Shown here piece by piece: positions 34,593-43,068 of a stretch of 63,668 nucleotides of DNA. The DNA comes from a virus, in IMG/VR virus record IMGVR_UViG_3300010354_000087, positions 1 to 63,668 of that record. One strand, written 5' to 3'. Made by a program: the position numbers and the translations under genes. The first letter of the stretch is position 1, and each line of letters starts with the position of its first letter. The notes beneath the pieces were generated by a model that worked only from the letters and a program-made list of their open reading frames with translations, was not told the origin of the DNA and searched no databases.

Positions 34593-36152
34593 ATGGAAAA
34601 AAATCTAGAAAATGTTGCTAAAGAATTATTCGGGAAACTAAGAACACAATTCCCTAGTATAAAGTTGCGAGATAAGGACGAAGATCCTACTGATCGAGAA
34701 AAAGATGCAAGATTTTTTGAATTTAACTATATAAAAAATAATATAGATTTAGGCAATGTAAATATTAGTATAGATGATAATCCCGACGGCGACAACGATG
34801 GACTAGTTGTAATGTATAGTCAAGATATTGTAGCCAATCAACCACAGTTAGTAAAACGCCAATGGTTTCGTTTTTTAGAAAGCCTAAGCGATTTTGCAAG
34901 TAGACATTTTATGGACTACAATATAAGAGATATTACCAAGTCAAATCTAGATAAAAGACAACAATTATATTTGGCCAATAATCGCGGAGATGGCGCAATG
35001 AGTGAAAGTAAAAAATTATGGGGAACTTCCAGGACCAGTTTTCAGGAAATGGGAGAAGCAAAACTAATAGTAAAACATAGCAAACCTGTTAACTATGACA
35101 TTCCAGCTGGGCGTGCTATGCATATTGAAAGCATCTTTGTCGAAAGCTCTGAAGGAGAACGCTTCAAATATCCATTTAAACATTTAAACGGAGCAAGAGC
35201 TTTGGCTGTTCACGTAGCTCACGGTGGAACTAGCTATGATCCGATTGGCCAACACATAATCGGATTAAGCGAAGAGTTAGCTAAACTTAGAATGTTTAAA
35301 GGTTATGTAGATCGTAATGAAATGGTTAGTGAGGCTATGGGAAGCATCCACGGCAAAGTTTTAGAACGCATTGATCAAGTCAAAAAAGAAATCCATAGTT
35401 TACAAAGTAAAAATTATTATCAATCGTTTGCAGAAAGTTTTACTGTCAATGACAAAGTAGAAATCCCAGAAGATGTTGTTAATGATTGGGTAGATAGATT
35501 GACAATAAGAAGCTTTAATGAAGAGCTTAAAAATGTATTTCCATATATCTACAAGTTAGTAGGAGAAAACACCGGAGTAGTTAAAGAGCTCAGTCCAGAA
35601 GATATTATCAGTGGTAATAATACGCAGGACCCAGTGAACGAAATCGAATCTGAGCTTAAGGAACTAAGCGATTTTGAAGCGTATATGAATGAACTTGCCA
35701 TGACAGAATCAGATAAGGAGGATCCTCCATTTGACCCAGATCCTCCAAAGAAAGATAAGGAAGCTGGGGACAAAGCAGAACATGGTGGTCACAGCCGTGC
35801 TAAACATTTAGCCAAAGCAGCAATGGAAAAAGCTAAAAAAGCCGGAGCCAAAAAAGAAACGGTTATTAATATTGGTGGCCAAGATATGACACTTGGCGAA
35901 GCAGCCGCTATGGTTGGCATTGATGCCGATGAATTCTTTACAGAAAGCAAAGGTGCTCAAGAAGTAGTAGAATTTATTAAGTCAATGTATGACGAAAATA
36001 CCGGACAGTTCCCTAAAGGTGAAGAAGGTGTTAAGATTGCAGTAGAAAAAGAATTTGGTGAAGATGCTGGACAAATTGCAGAAAGAGTTATGGCAGAACT
36101 TAATCAAGTATTTGAGAGTAATAGAATTCGGAAATTAGCTGGTTTAATGTAA
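34593..36152 (+). CDS. Unknown large virion/assembly protein
   Basis: 519 residues. I do not recognise a catalytic motif. Residues about 1-360 appear structured (SESKKLWGTSRTSFQE, EGERFKYPFKHLNGARALAV), a Pro/Asp/Lys-rich linker (DPPFDPDPPKKDKEAGDK) falls at about 380, a Lys/Ala-rich helix (HLAKAAMEKAKKAGAKKE) follows and the C-terminus ends RIRKLAGLM. It starts 7 nt after TAAATA (34581-34586) without Shine-Dalgarno. The position after gp17 suggests a head or packaging protein. A strong terminator follows. Confidence 0.5.
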   Translation: MEKNLENVAKELFGKLRTQFPSIKLRDKDEDPTDREKDARFFEFNYIKNNIDLGNVNISIDDNPDGDNDGLVVMYSQDIVANQPQLVKRQWFRFLESLSDFASRHFMDYNIRDITKSNLDKRQQLYLANNRGDGAMSESKKLWGTSRTSFQEMGEAKLIVKHSKPVNYDIPAGRAMHIESIFVESSEGERFKYPFKHLNGARALAVHVAHGGTSYDPIGQHIIGLSEELAKLRMFKGYVDRNEMVSEAMGSIHGKVLERIDQVKKEIHSLQSKNYYQSFAESFTVNDKVEIPEDVVNDWVDRLTIRSFNEELKNVFPYIYKLVGENTGVVKELSPEDIISGNNTQDPVNEIESELKELSDFEAYMNELAMTESDKEDPPFDPDPPKKDKEAGDKAEHGGHSRAKHLAKAAMEKAKKAGAKKETVINIGGQDMTLGEAAAMVGIDADEFFTESKGAQEVVEFIKSMYDENTGQFPKGEEGVKIAVEKEFGEDAGQIAERVMAELNQVFESNRIRKLAGLM

Positions 36153-36193
36153 TCAAGTTTCGGCAATCTTTGAGGTTGCAAGACTAAATAAAA

Positions 36194-36222
36194 ACGCATA
36201 CAATAACATGTATGCGTTTTTT
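36194..36222 (+). terminator. Intrinsic terminator before gp32
   Basis: ACGCATAC (36194-36201) pairs with GTATGCGT (36210-36217) around an 8-nt loop, followed by a T-run. Separates packaging genes from the recombination operon. Confidence 0.82.
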
Positions 36223-36281
36223 GTTTAAGAAAGTCTTAGACAATATAGGCAAAAATAGAGGCTAACAATAGGAGAAAAATT

Positions 36282-37250
36282 ATGGCATCTTTAGCAGAAA
36301 TTCGCGCAAAATTAAAAGAACAAGAAGCTCGCTCAACAGGCGGTGAGCGCACAGGTGGTGATAATTCCATTTATCCCTTCTGGAACTTAAAGGAAGGTAG
36401 TGAATCAACAGTCCGTTTTCTTCCTGACGGAGACAGCAATAACACATTTTTCTGGGTAGAACGTGCAATGATTAAGTTGCCATTTCCTGGAGTAAAAGGT
36501 TCAACTGACAATAAACCAGTGGTTGTAAATGTTCCTTGTATGGAAATGTATGGAGATACTTGTCCTATTCTAAGTGAAGTTCGTGGTTGGTTTAAGGATC
36601 CTAGTCTAGAGGATATGGGTCGTAAGTATTGGAAAAAACGTAGTTACATTTTCCAGGGATTTGTAGTAGAAGATGGCTTAAAAGAAGAATCTAGTCCCGA
36701 GAATCCTATCCGTAGATTTATTATCGGACCTCAAATTTTCCAGCTTATTCGAGGCGCTTTACTTGACCCTGAGATGGATGATCTGCCCACTGACACTGTG
36801 AACGGTGTAGACTTTAAAATGATCAAAACTAGTAAGGGTGGATACGCAGATTATAGCACCAGCAAGTGGAGCCGTCGTAGTCGTCCTCTAGGAGACACAG
36901 AGACTAAGGCTATTTCAGCACATGGTCTTTTTAATCTTAAAGACTATCTTCCTAAAAAGCCAGGAGAAGTTGAACTCAAGGTTATCAAAGAAATGTTTGA
37001 AGCCAGTGTAGATGGTGAACCCTTTGATATGGAACGGTGGAGTCAATACTTTAAACCAGCTGGCATGGGAGCAGCTACAGGTGATCCTGCGGCTCGTTCT
37101 GCAAAGTCAGCTGCCGCAGAAGAAGAGTATGACGATGAACCCACAGTAGCTAAAGTTGCTCCTGCTCCTAGAGCAGAAGAGCCAAAAGCTAGTGTTGGTG
37201 GCAGCAAGGCAGAAGATATCCTTGCTATGATTCGCAATCGTAAACAATAA
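36282..37250 (+). CDS. gp32: Single-stranded DNA-binding protein gp32
   Basis: 322 residues (T4 gp32: 301). N-terminal basic segment MASLAEIRAKLKEQE for cooperativity, then YPFWNLKEGSESTVRFLPDG and VPCMEMYGDTCPI of the OB/zinc core, and DYLPKKPGEVELKVIKEMFE near the end of the core. A long Ala/Glu/Asp-rich acidic linker and C-terminal helix DILAMIRNRKQ follow, the site for partner binding. It coats ssDNA in replication and recombination. Good GGAG upstream; the unit is bounded by a terminator before and a hairpin after. Confidence 0.9.
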   Translation: MASLAEIRAKLKEQEARSTGGERTGGDNSIYPFWNLKEGSESTVRFLPDGDSNNTFFWVERAMIKLPFPGVKGSTDNKPVVVNVPCMEMYGDTCPILSEVRGWFKDPSLEDMGRKYWKKRSYIFQGFVVEDGLKEESSPENPIRRFIIGPQIFQLIRGALLDPEMDDLPTDTVNGVDFKMIKTSKGGYADYSTSKWSRRSRPLGDTETKAISAHGLFNLKDYLPKKPGEVELKVIKEMFEASVDGEPFDMERWSQYFKPAGMGAATGDPAARSAKSAAAEEEYDDEPTVAKVAPAPRAEEPKASVGGSKAEDILAMIRNRKQ

Positions 37251-37259
37251 TAGATTAGA

Positions 37260-37278
37260 CTCGGGACTAGTTCCCGAG
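37260..37278 (+). promoter_or_regulatory. GC-rich hairpin between gp32 and downstream genes
   Basis: CTCGGGA (37260-37266), loop CTAGT, TCCCGAG (37272-37278), then CCTTCTTC rather than a pure T-run. Weak terminator, attenuator or RNA-stability element that would favour gp32 over uvsX expression. Confidence 0.5.
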
Positions 37279-37298
37279 CCTTCTTCACGGAGAAAATA

Positions 37299-37511
37299 AT
37301 GGCAAAATTAATAAAAATTAACGAAAGTTTCAGTCTGAATTATAGCAGTCGGGAAGCAGATACTGGCGATACCGTAATGGATTGTAATATCAATTTTGAT
37401 AATCCTAAAGACGACTCTACTATAATTCATAGATTAAACACTTGGCTGTCAGCAATTGGCAGAAATGACATTGTTGTAGAACCAAAAGATTATCCTAAAG
37501 GAATAAAGTAA
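37299..37511 (+). CDS. Small conserved protein between gp32 and uvsX
   Basis: 70 residues, acidic, with ACGGAG at 37287-37292. No domain recognised. The core (SSREADTGDTVMDCNINFDN) looks beta-rich. It lies behind a 7-bp GC-rich hairpin and its stop overlaps the UvsX start by one base (TAATG), so it is likely co-translated with UvsX. Function unknown; a recombination accessory role would be inference from context. Confidence 0.5.
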   Translation: MAKLIKINESFSLNYSSREADTGDTVMDCNINFDNPKDDSTIIHRLNTWLSAIGRNDIVVEPKDYPKGIK

Positions 37512-38569
37512 TGGCTACAAAACCTTTTGATTTAAGTAAATTTCGTAAGACATTGACTAAGAGCATTGACGGGCTTGGTGTAGGTTTTAATGATCCTACT
37601 GATTGGGTAAGCACAGGTAATTACGCCCTAAACTATTTGATTAGTGGCGACTTTAATAAAGGTATCCCATTGGGTAAGGTTACTGTGTTTGCCGGTGAAA
37701 GTGGTGCTGGTAAAAGCTACATTTGTTCAGGTAATATAATTCGACACGCACAGGAACAAGGTATCTATGTTGTATTAATTGACAGCGAAAACGCATTGGA
37801 TCAGTCTTGGCTAACTGCCCTAGGTGTCGACACTGACGAGAACAAACTACTCAAGCTCAATATGGCCATGATTGATGATGTAGCTAAAACTATCAATGAG
37901 TTTATGAAAGAGTTTAAGGCACTAAGTGAAACTGATAAACCTAAAGTGTTATTTGTTATTGATAGTCTAGGTATGCTATTGACTCCTACTGATGTAAATC
38001 AGTTCGAAGCAGGAGACCTTAAAGGTGATATGGGCCGTAAGCCTAAAGCACTGACAGCACTTGTTCGTAATTGTGTTAATATGTTTGGTAGTCATAATGT
38101 AGGACTGGTTGCTACTAACCATACATATGCCAGTCAAGACATGTTCGATCCAGATGACAAGATCAGCGGTGGTCAAGGATTTATCTACGCTAGTTCCATT
38201 GTAGTAGCCATGCGTAAGTTAAAACTAAAAGTTGATGAGGATGGCAATAAGACCAGCCAGGTTCATGGTATTCGTGCTGCTTGTAAGATCATGAAAACAC
38301 GCTATGCCAAGCCTTTTGAAACTATGGAAGTTGAAATTCCTTACAAAACAGGTATGAATCCTTGTAGTGGTCTAGTAGATTTATTTGAAAAAGAAGGACT
38401 ATTAGTTCAGCAGGGAAATAGGCTCAAGTTTGTTGACAGTTCTGGTAATGAACACTTATACTACCGAAAAGAGTGGAAAGAAGATAAATTACATATGATA
38501 ATGAACGACTTTCATAATCATAAAAAAATTATAACTGAACAAACTGAGGAGCCTGTAGTAAATGAATGA
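37511..38569 (+). CDS. uvsX: UvsX recombinase (RecA-like)
   Basis: 352 residues. Walker A GESGAGKS at residues 62-69, Walker B LFVIDSLGMLL at about 148-158, and the RecA-type L2 region ISGGQGFIYASSIVVAMRKL. It forms filaments on gp32-coated ssDNA and drives strand exchange in recombination-dependent replication. Coupled to the 70-aa gene upstream and overlapping the acidic protein downstream by 8 nt. Confidence 0.92.
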   Translation: MATKPFDLSKFRKTLTKSIDGLGVGFNDPTDWVSTGNYALNYLISGDFNKGIPLGKVTVFAGESGAGKSYICSGNIIRHAQEQGIYVVLIDSENALDQSWLTALGVDTDENKLLKLNMAMIDDVAKTINEFMKEFKALSETDKPKVLFVIDSLGMLLTPTDVNQFEAGDLKGDMGRKPKALTALVRNCVNMFGSHNVGLVATNHTYASQDMFDPDDKISGGQGFIYASSIVVAMRKLKLKVDEDGNKTSQVHGIRAACKIMKTRYAKPFETMEVEIPYKTGMNPCSGLVDLFEKEGLLVQQGNRLKFVDSSGNEHLYYRKEWKEDKLHMIMNDFHNHKKIITEQTEEPVVNE

Positions 38570-38807
38570 AAATCAAATCGCTGATATCTGGATGCTGTTT
38601 AAAGAATATGTAGATAAAAAGAACCTTGAATCTGTAGCAGAACGTTATATAGACCTGTTAGCAGACCATGGTGTTAGTGATCGCGTCCTTGAATCTTCAA
38701 CTGGTGTAGACGATGACCTTGACACTGCCATCGAATACTATCTGGACCAAGGTGAAGTTGAAGAAGAGGAAGAGGATAACTGGGACTACGATGAAGAGGA
38801 CGAATGA
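38562..38807 (+). CDS. Small acidic protein downstream of uvsX
   Basis: 81 residues with an N-terminal helix (MNENQIADIWMLFKEYVDKK) and a very acidic tail (DQGEVEEEEEDNWDYDEEDE). The tail resembles DNA mimics or the C-terminal tails that contact ssDNA-binding proteins. Overlaps UvsX by 8 nt and the UvsY-like gene by 4 nt, so it is part of the recombination operon. Not otherwise recognised. Confidence 0.55.
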   Translation: MNENQIADIWMLFKEYVDKKNLESVAERYIDLLADHGVSDRVLESSTGVDDDLDTAIEYYLDQGEVEEEEEDNWDYDEEDE

Positions 38808-39259
38808 ACTGGTATTCTAAAATATCAAAGGATATCAGTCACATTCCAGACGCAGTGGAATACTATGAATCTGAACTATTAGAAGCTAAAAAAGATAGTA
38901 GAATATCAGGTAACATAGAAAAAGCCGCTGCTAATATGCCAGGTATTGTAGAGCACAGATTTGGACAGCTTCAAGAAATTGAAGCTATATTAGAATACCT
39001 AAACATAGAACTACGCCGATTGAAAAGTCGGCATTTTCGTAAATATTTAGAAAATTATCAACGTGCTCTTAGTAGTAGGGACTGTGAAAAATTCACCGAT
39101 GGCGAAGATGATGTTATCGATTTTGAAAAAATTATAAATGAATTCGCCTTAATAAGAAATAAATGGTTAGGTGTAACCAAAGCACTTGACCAAAAACAAT
39201 GGATGATTACTAACATTGTTAAACTCAGAGTTGCCGGTATGGAGGACGCAACTTTGTAA
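38804..39259 (+). CDS. uvsY: UvsY-like recombination mediator
   Basis: 151 residues, helical (T4 UvsY: 137). Assigned mainly by its place after uvsX and by the marine-phage pattern of a KYLENYQRALSSRDCEKFTD segment followed by EFALIRNKWLGVTKALDQKQ and IVKLRVAGMEDATL. UvsY helps load UvsX on gp32-coated ssDNA. Sequence similarity to T4 UvsY itself is weak by eye, so the name is provisional. ATGA overlap with the upstream gene. Confidence 0.55.
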   Translation: MNWYSKISKDISHIPDAVEYYESELLEAKKDSRISGNIEKAAANMPGIVEHRFGQLQEIEAILEYLNIELRRLKSRHFRKYLENYQRALSSRDCEKFTDGEDDVIDFEKIINEFALIRNKWLGVTKALDQKQWMITNIVKLRVAGMEDATL

Positions 39260-39262
39260 ATA
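39257..39262 (+). promoter_or_regulatory. Late-type promoter core for the sugar cluster, leaderless
   Basis: TAAATA overlapping the end of the UvsY-like gene; last A is 6 nt from ATG 39268. No Shine-Dalgarno. Confidence 0.45.
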
Positions 39263-39267
39263 TAACC

Positions 39268-39600
39268 ATGAATACTGTTGATATACAATGGGGTTATTGT
39301 AGAGTCTTAAGTGAATGTCCAAACTATAAAGTAAATGAGTTAGTAATAAATCCTAAGTCAAAGCTAGCTTTCGAAAAGCATATCTATAGAAATGAACATT
39401 GGTATATTCTTAAAGGTCAATGCTCTATAATTACAGAATTTGAGAAAATTCAAAATACTGTTATAAAACGTTCAAACGAAACTTATCAAATCGGTAAAAA
39501 TGTTTGGCATCAAGTTATCAACGACTCGGATGAGCCTTGCTATATATTAGAAGTTCAATTCGGTGAAAAATGCCTAGAAGAGGATATAACACAACGATGA
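39268..39600 (+). CDS. Mannose-6-phosphate isomerase type II cupin
   Basis: 110 residues matching the C-terminal cupin of bifunctional GMP/phosphomannose isomerases: starts W-G near residue 8, then FEKHIYRNEHWYILKGQC, IGKNVWHQVINDS and the terminal ILEVQFGEKCLEEDITQR. Normal versions begin with the S-x-Q-x-H metal motif; here the second His-x-x-R-x-EHW is intact. It likely supplies or binds a hexose phosphate. First gene of a sugar cluster. TAAATA ends 6 nt before the ATG and there is no Shine-Dalgarno. Confidence 0.75.
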   Translation: MNTVDIQWGYCRVLSECPNYKVNELVINPKSKLAFEKHIYRNEHWYILKGQCSIITEFEKIQNTVIKRSNETYQIGKNVWHQVINDSDEPCYILEVQFGEKCLEEDITQR

Positions 39601-40268
39601 AAATTTTTATAGGCTACGATATCCGAGAAGACATAGCATACCAAGTTTGTGAGTATAGCATTTACAAGCATAATGATAAGGCAGAAGTATTTGCTCTTAA
39701 ACAAAAAGATTTACGAGAAGCTGGAATTTATAATAGGCCAATAGATCCTCTTAGTTCAACCGAATTTACATTCACTAGATTTCTTGTTCCTTATCTTACT
39801 GACTATAAAGGTTGGGCAATTTTCGCAGATTGTGATTTTGTATTTGTCGAAGATATCAAAAAATTATTCGATTTAGCAGATAGCAAATATGCAGTAATGG
39901 TAGTTAAGCATGACTACACTCCAAAAGAAAGTTTAAAAATGGATGGATGTAAACAATTGCCCTATCCAAGGAAAAATTGGAGTTCTTGTATTTTATGGAA
40001 TAACGAGCATCCTAGTAATCGAATATTAACTCCTGATTTAATTAACTCTCAAACAGGTCAATTTTTGCATAGATTTCAGTGGCTACAGGACGAAGAAATT
40101 GGATCATTAACCCCGGAATGGAATTGGTTAGCAGGATGGTATGATGAAAAAAAGGATGGAAAACCTTCTGCTATACACTACACAGAAGGAGGACCTTGGT
40201 TTAAAGAATACAGACGTTGTCCATATCATAAAACCTGGAAAAAATATCTTAGAGAAATGCTAAAATGA
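39597..40268 (+). CDS. Glycosyltransferase with DXD motif (GT8-like)
   Basis: 223 residues from ATG 39597, which overlaps the cupin stop as ATGA; a longer frame begins at 39570. N-terminus MKIFIGYDIREDIAYQVCEY, then the acceptor-side SSTEFTFTRFLVPYLTDY and the metal-binding FADCDFVFVED (DXD), as in GT-A glycosyltransferases. It ends in a Trp/Tyr-rich IHYTEGGPWFKEY. Transfers a sugar from a nucleotide sugar; acceptor unknown. Member of an overlapping five-gene run. Confidence 0.72.
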   Translation: MKIFIGYDIREDIAYQVCEYSIYKHNDKAEVFALKQKDLREAGIYNRPIDPLSSTEFTFTRFLVPYLTDYKGWAIFADCDFVFVEDIKKLFDLADSKYAVMVVKHDYTPKESLKMDGCKQLPYPRKNWSSCILWNNEHPSNRILTPDLINSQTGQFLHRFQWLQDEEIGSLTPEWNWLAGWYDEKKDGKPSAIHYTEGGPWFKEYRRCPYHKTWKKYLREMLK

Positions 40269-41056
40269 ACGAGAATGAATACGATAACCATATTTTAACA
40301 TTGTTCACCCGATCTACTAATGGACAAGTAAGCAAAAACAAAGACGAGGAAAATGTAGCCTTAGCAGTAAGAGGAATTGCAAAGAAAAAAACTATAAAGA
40401 ATTGCGAAAAAAATGGAAGAGACTACTACTATGTTGACACCGGTTATTTAGGTAATTTTCCTTCTTTAGGAAATCCTACAGGAAAAAAAGTTTATCACAG
40501 AATAGTAAAAAATAATCTGCAACATTCCGTTGTAAAAGATAGACCATCTGACAGATGGATGAAGTTAGTTGGACAAGATCCTAGATTAGAATGGAAATCT
40601 TGGAAAAAGAATGGTAAGAAAATTTTACTTGTATTGCCAAATCCGAAAGCATGTAATTTTTATAATTTTGATACACAAACTTGGATAGATGAAACTTCAA
40701 ATCAAATAAAACAGTTTACAGATATGCCTATAGAAATAAGAGTAAAAGGTAGTAGAGCATATAGAAATCATGAGTATTCAATTTATGATGCCTTCGACTC
40801 TGGAGTTCATGCTACAGTTTGTTTTAACAGTATTGCAGCATTAGAAAGTATTCTGTACGGCATACCTGCTTTTGTATCTGTTCCGTGTGCTGCTAGCCCA
40901 TTAGCGAATAGTGATATATCTAAATTAATGGATCCTTTTAAGCCTGACAGAGACTTAATTATCAAACAATGTCAAAATTTAGCTTATGGCCAATTTACCG
41001 TAGAAGAAATTACAAATGGAACAGCTTGGAAAATTTTAAATGAATTTGCTGATTAA
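40265..41056 (+). CDS. GT-B-like glycosyltransferase paralogue 1
   Basis: 263 residues, ATGA overlap. C-terminal half follows the layout GKKILLVLPNPKACNFYNFD, QIKQFTDMPIEIRVKG, a CFNSIAALESILYGIPAFVS donor-site segment and a final QNLAYGQFTVEEITNGTAWK. The same layout recurs in the genes at 41040, 42139 and 43926. Resembles capsule/kdo-type or DNA-type GT-B transferases. The N-terminal domain is short. Substrate unknown. Confidence 0.6.
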   Translation: MNENEYDNHILTLFTRSTNGQVSKNKDEENVALAVRGIAKKKTIKNCEKNGRDYYYVDTGYLGNFPSLGNPTGKKVYHRIVKNNLQHSVVKDRPSDRWMKLVGQDPRLEWKSWKKNGKKILLVLPNPKACNFYNFDTQTWIDETSNQIKQFTDMPIEIRVKGSRAYRNHEYSIYDAFDSGVHATVCFNSIAALESILYGIPAFVSVPCAASPLANSDISKLMDPFKPDRDLIIKQCQNLAYGQFTVEEITNGTAWKILNEFAD

Positions 41057-42146
41057 CGATAAAGAAATAGTTAAATTTCTTGTCGACATATATTCAAAAA
41101 ATGTCAAATTTTATAGCTTTCCTGAATTCAGTTGGCCTCAAACGACATACAATGCTGACAGGTTAAAAATTTCTTATAACAAAAATAAATCTAAGCCTAG
41201 CTTTAATAAAAAAGAAGAAGTGGTTAAAGTTAAGGCTAAGATGCTACGGTTCATCCAGGCAGATTTAAAGTCACAATGCGAACTTGTTAAAGAAATAATA
41301 GATGCTCGTAGACAACATTTTTTTAACCTTTTCCATCGTCATATAGACTATATTTTTAGGAAGTTAGGAGAAGAAAAAATATTTGAGGCTTATAAAAAAC
41401 ATAAATCTAAAAATTTTATAAAAACTGTGGGCTACTATATAAATCCTAATGCACAGTTTGTAAGAAGATCAAAAACAACAGACTATGATTCTGATTGTCT
41501 AATGAGAAATACTGTAAGCAACGAAAGTATGTTATTAGATAAAATTAGTAATAACAAACCTTTTTGGTTTATAGACAGCGGATACACAAATTTTTTAGAA
41601 TCGAATAAAAAATGGCATCGTTTAGTAAGGAATCATATTCATAGTTCTGGAAATTTTCTTCCTCCTGTTGATAGATTAGGAATATTCAAATCATTTCCTA
41701 CTAGATGGAGAAGGTCTGGACATACAATTCTTGTAATAGAGCCTGGAAAATTTAGCGCAAGTATTTTTAAAGTAGATATAAAAAAATGGAAATATAGCGT
41801 AGAAGAAGAACTACGACAATATACTGATAAAAAAATAATTTTTAGAGAAAAGGCTCCTAAAAAAAGTAGAAAGTCATTATATCATGAATTAAAGAACGAA
41901 GATTACTACTGTTTAGTAAACATTAATTCTAATGCAGCCACAGAGGCAATATGGAATGGAATTCCTGTAATAACTTTAGATAGACATATTACTAATTCTG
42001 TTAGTAGACAACATTTAAGAGATATTAATAATTTATTGCGTCCCAATTTAGCACATTGGCTAGCGATGCTTAGTTACAGTCAATTTACGTATGATGAATT
42101 AATGAATGGTCTTGCTGTAAAACTTTTAAAAAAAATAAATGCGTAA
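41040..42146 (+). CDS. GT-B-like glycosyltransferase paralogue 2
   Basis: 368 residues, overlapping the previous gene by 17 nt. The C-terminal part repeats the family signature: HTILVIEPGKFSASIFKVDI, ELRQYTDKKIIFREKAP, VNINSNAATEAIWNGIPVIT and LAMLSYSQFTYDELMNGLAV. An extra basic N-terminal domain (residues about 1-150, Lys/Arg/Phe-rich) is not present in paralogue 1 and has no recognised family. Likely transferase acting on the same or a related acceptor. Confidence 0.58.
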   Translation: MNLLINDKEIVKFLVDIYSKNVKFYSFPEFSWPQTTYNADRLKISYNKNKSKPSFNKKEEVVKVKAKMLRFIQADLKSQCELVKEIIDARRQHFFNLFHRHIDYIFRKLGEEKIFEAYKKHKSKNFIKTVGYYINPNAQFVRRSKTTDYDSDCLMRNTVSNESMLLDKISNNKPFWFIDSGYTNFLESNKKWHRLVRNHIHSSGNFLPPVDRLGIFKSFPTRWRRSGHTILVIEPGKFSASIFKVDIKKWKYSVEEELRQYTDKKIIFREKAPKKSRKSLYHELKNEDYYCLVNINSNAATEAIWNGIPVITLDRHITNSVSRQHLRDINNLLRPNLAHWLAMLSYSQFTYDELMNGLAVKLLKKINA

Positions 42147-43068
42147 ATTTACAGTTGCAGCCTACTATGCAGGTATCCCGGCCAATAATACCAACGAAGA
42201 AAAGCCTTTAATTTTAGATAATTTTTGTCTGGGTGTTATGATTAATAGTGACCGAGCTATTAAACACTATCAACCAACGCCAATTCCCGCAGATGTTGCT
42301 TTAATTCAAGGTTTCGTTCACGAGAATAGTAAATTAACTCCTCATCTGCAAGTAAGACGTAGAGTAATAGATTTTCAAAAAGAATACGAAAAAAGAACTT
42401 TAATAGTTGATAGTAATTTATTTTTATATGCAGATCCTGGAAATTCTAAACGCTATCTACGTTATAGCTTTGATGGAATTTTTCCTAAAACGGGATTTTA
42501 CTTTGATTCTAACATAGATCCTTCGCGCTGGAAAAAAATAAGTGAAAATTTAAATATTTCTGTTAAAGATTACAGAGAAAAAGGTAACCATGTCCTTGTT
42601 TGTCTACAAAGAAACGGAGGTTGGAGTATGCAAGGGCTAGATTCCTTAAAATGGCTGAATCAAACCATAGAAATTATTAAAAAATTTACCGATCGTCCTA
42701 TTTTAGTAAGACCGCACCCAGGAGACAAGCAAACTAAGCAAACTCTTCGCCTGAATCTGCCAAATGTAAGTATAAGTAAACAAAATAACATTAAAGACGA
42801 TTTAATAGATGCTTGGGCTACAGTTGTCTATAACAGTAGTCCTAGTATTGCAAGTCTTATCGAAGGAATACCTGTTTTTATAACAGATTCTAATCCAGAA
42901 AACAGTCAAAGCTTTGATGTGGCTAATTTAAACTTATCAAATTTAGAAAAACCTGAATTAAAAGATAGAACTAAATGGTTAGAAAAGTTGTCTATGTGCC
43001 ATTGGAGTTTTGAGGAGCTTAAATCAGGAGAAGCTTGGAGATTTATGAAAGATTATGTAGACCAATAG
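42139..43068 (+). CDS. GT-B-like glycosyltransferase paralogue 3
   Basis: 309 residues, 8-nt overlap upstream. Clearest GT-B features of the set: NHVLVCLQRNGGWSMQG, QTIEIIKKFTDRPILVRPHP (the RPHP donor motif), VVYNSSPSIASLIEGIPVFI and a C-terminal LSMCHWSFEELKSGEAWRFM. N-terminal domain of about 130 residues has a conserved-looking FVHENSKLTPHLQVRR segment. The 3' end overlaps the convergent minus-strand transferase by 16 nt. Confidence 0.65.
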   Translation: MRKFTVAAYYAGIPANNTNEEKPLILDNFCLGVMINSDRAIKHYQPTPIPADVALIQGFVHENSKLTPHLQVRRRVIDFQKEYEKRTLIVDSNLFLYADPGNSKRYLRYSFDGIFPKTGFYFDSNIDPSRWKKISENLNISVKDYREKGNHVLVCLQRNGGWSMQGLDSLKWLNQTIEIIKKFTDRPILVRPHPGDKQTKQTLRLNLPNVSISKQNNIKDDLIDAWATVVYNSSPSIASLIEGIPVFITDSNPENSQSFDVANLNLSNLEKPELKDRTKWLEKLSMCHWSFEELKSGEAWRFMKDYVDQ

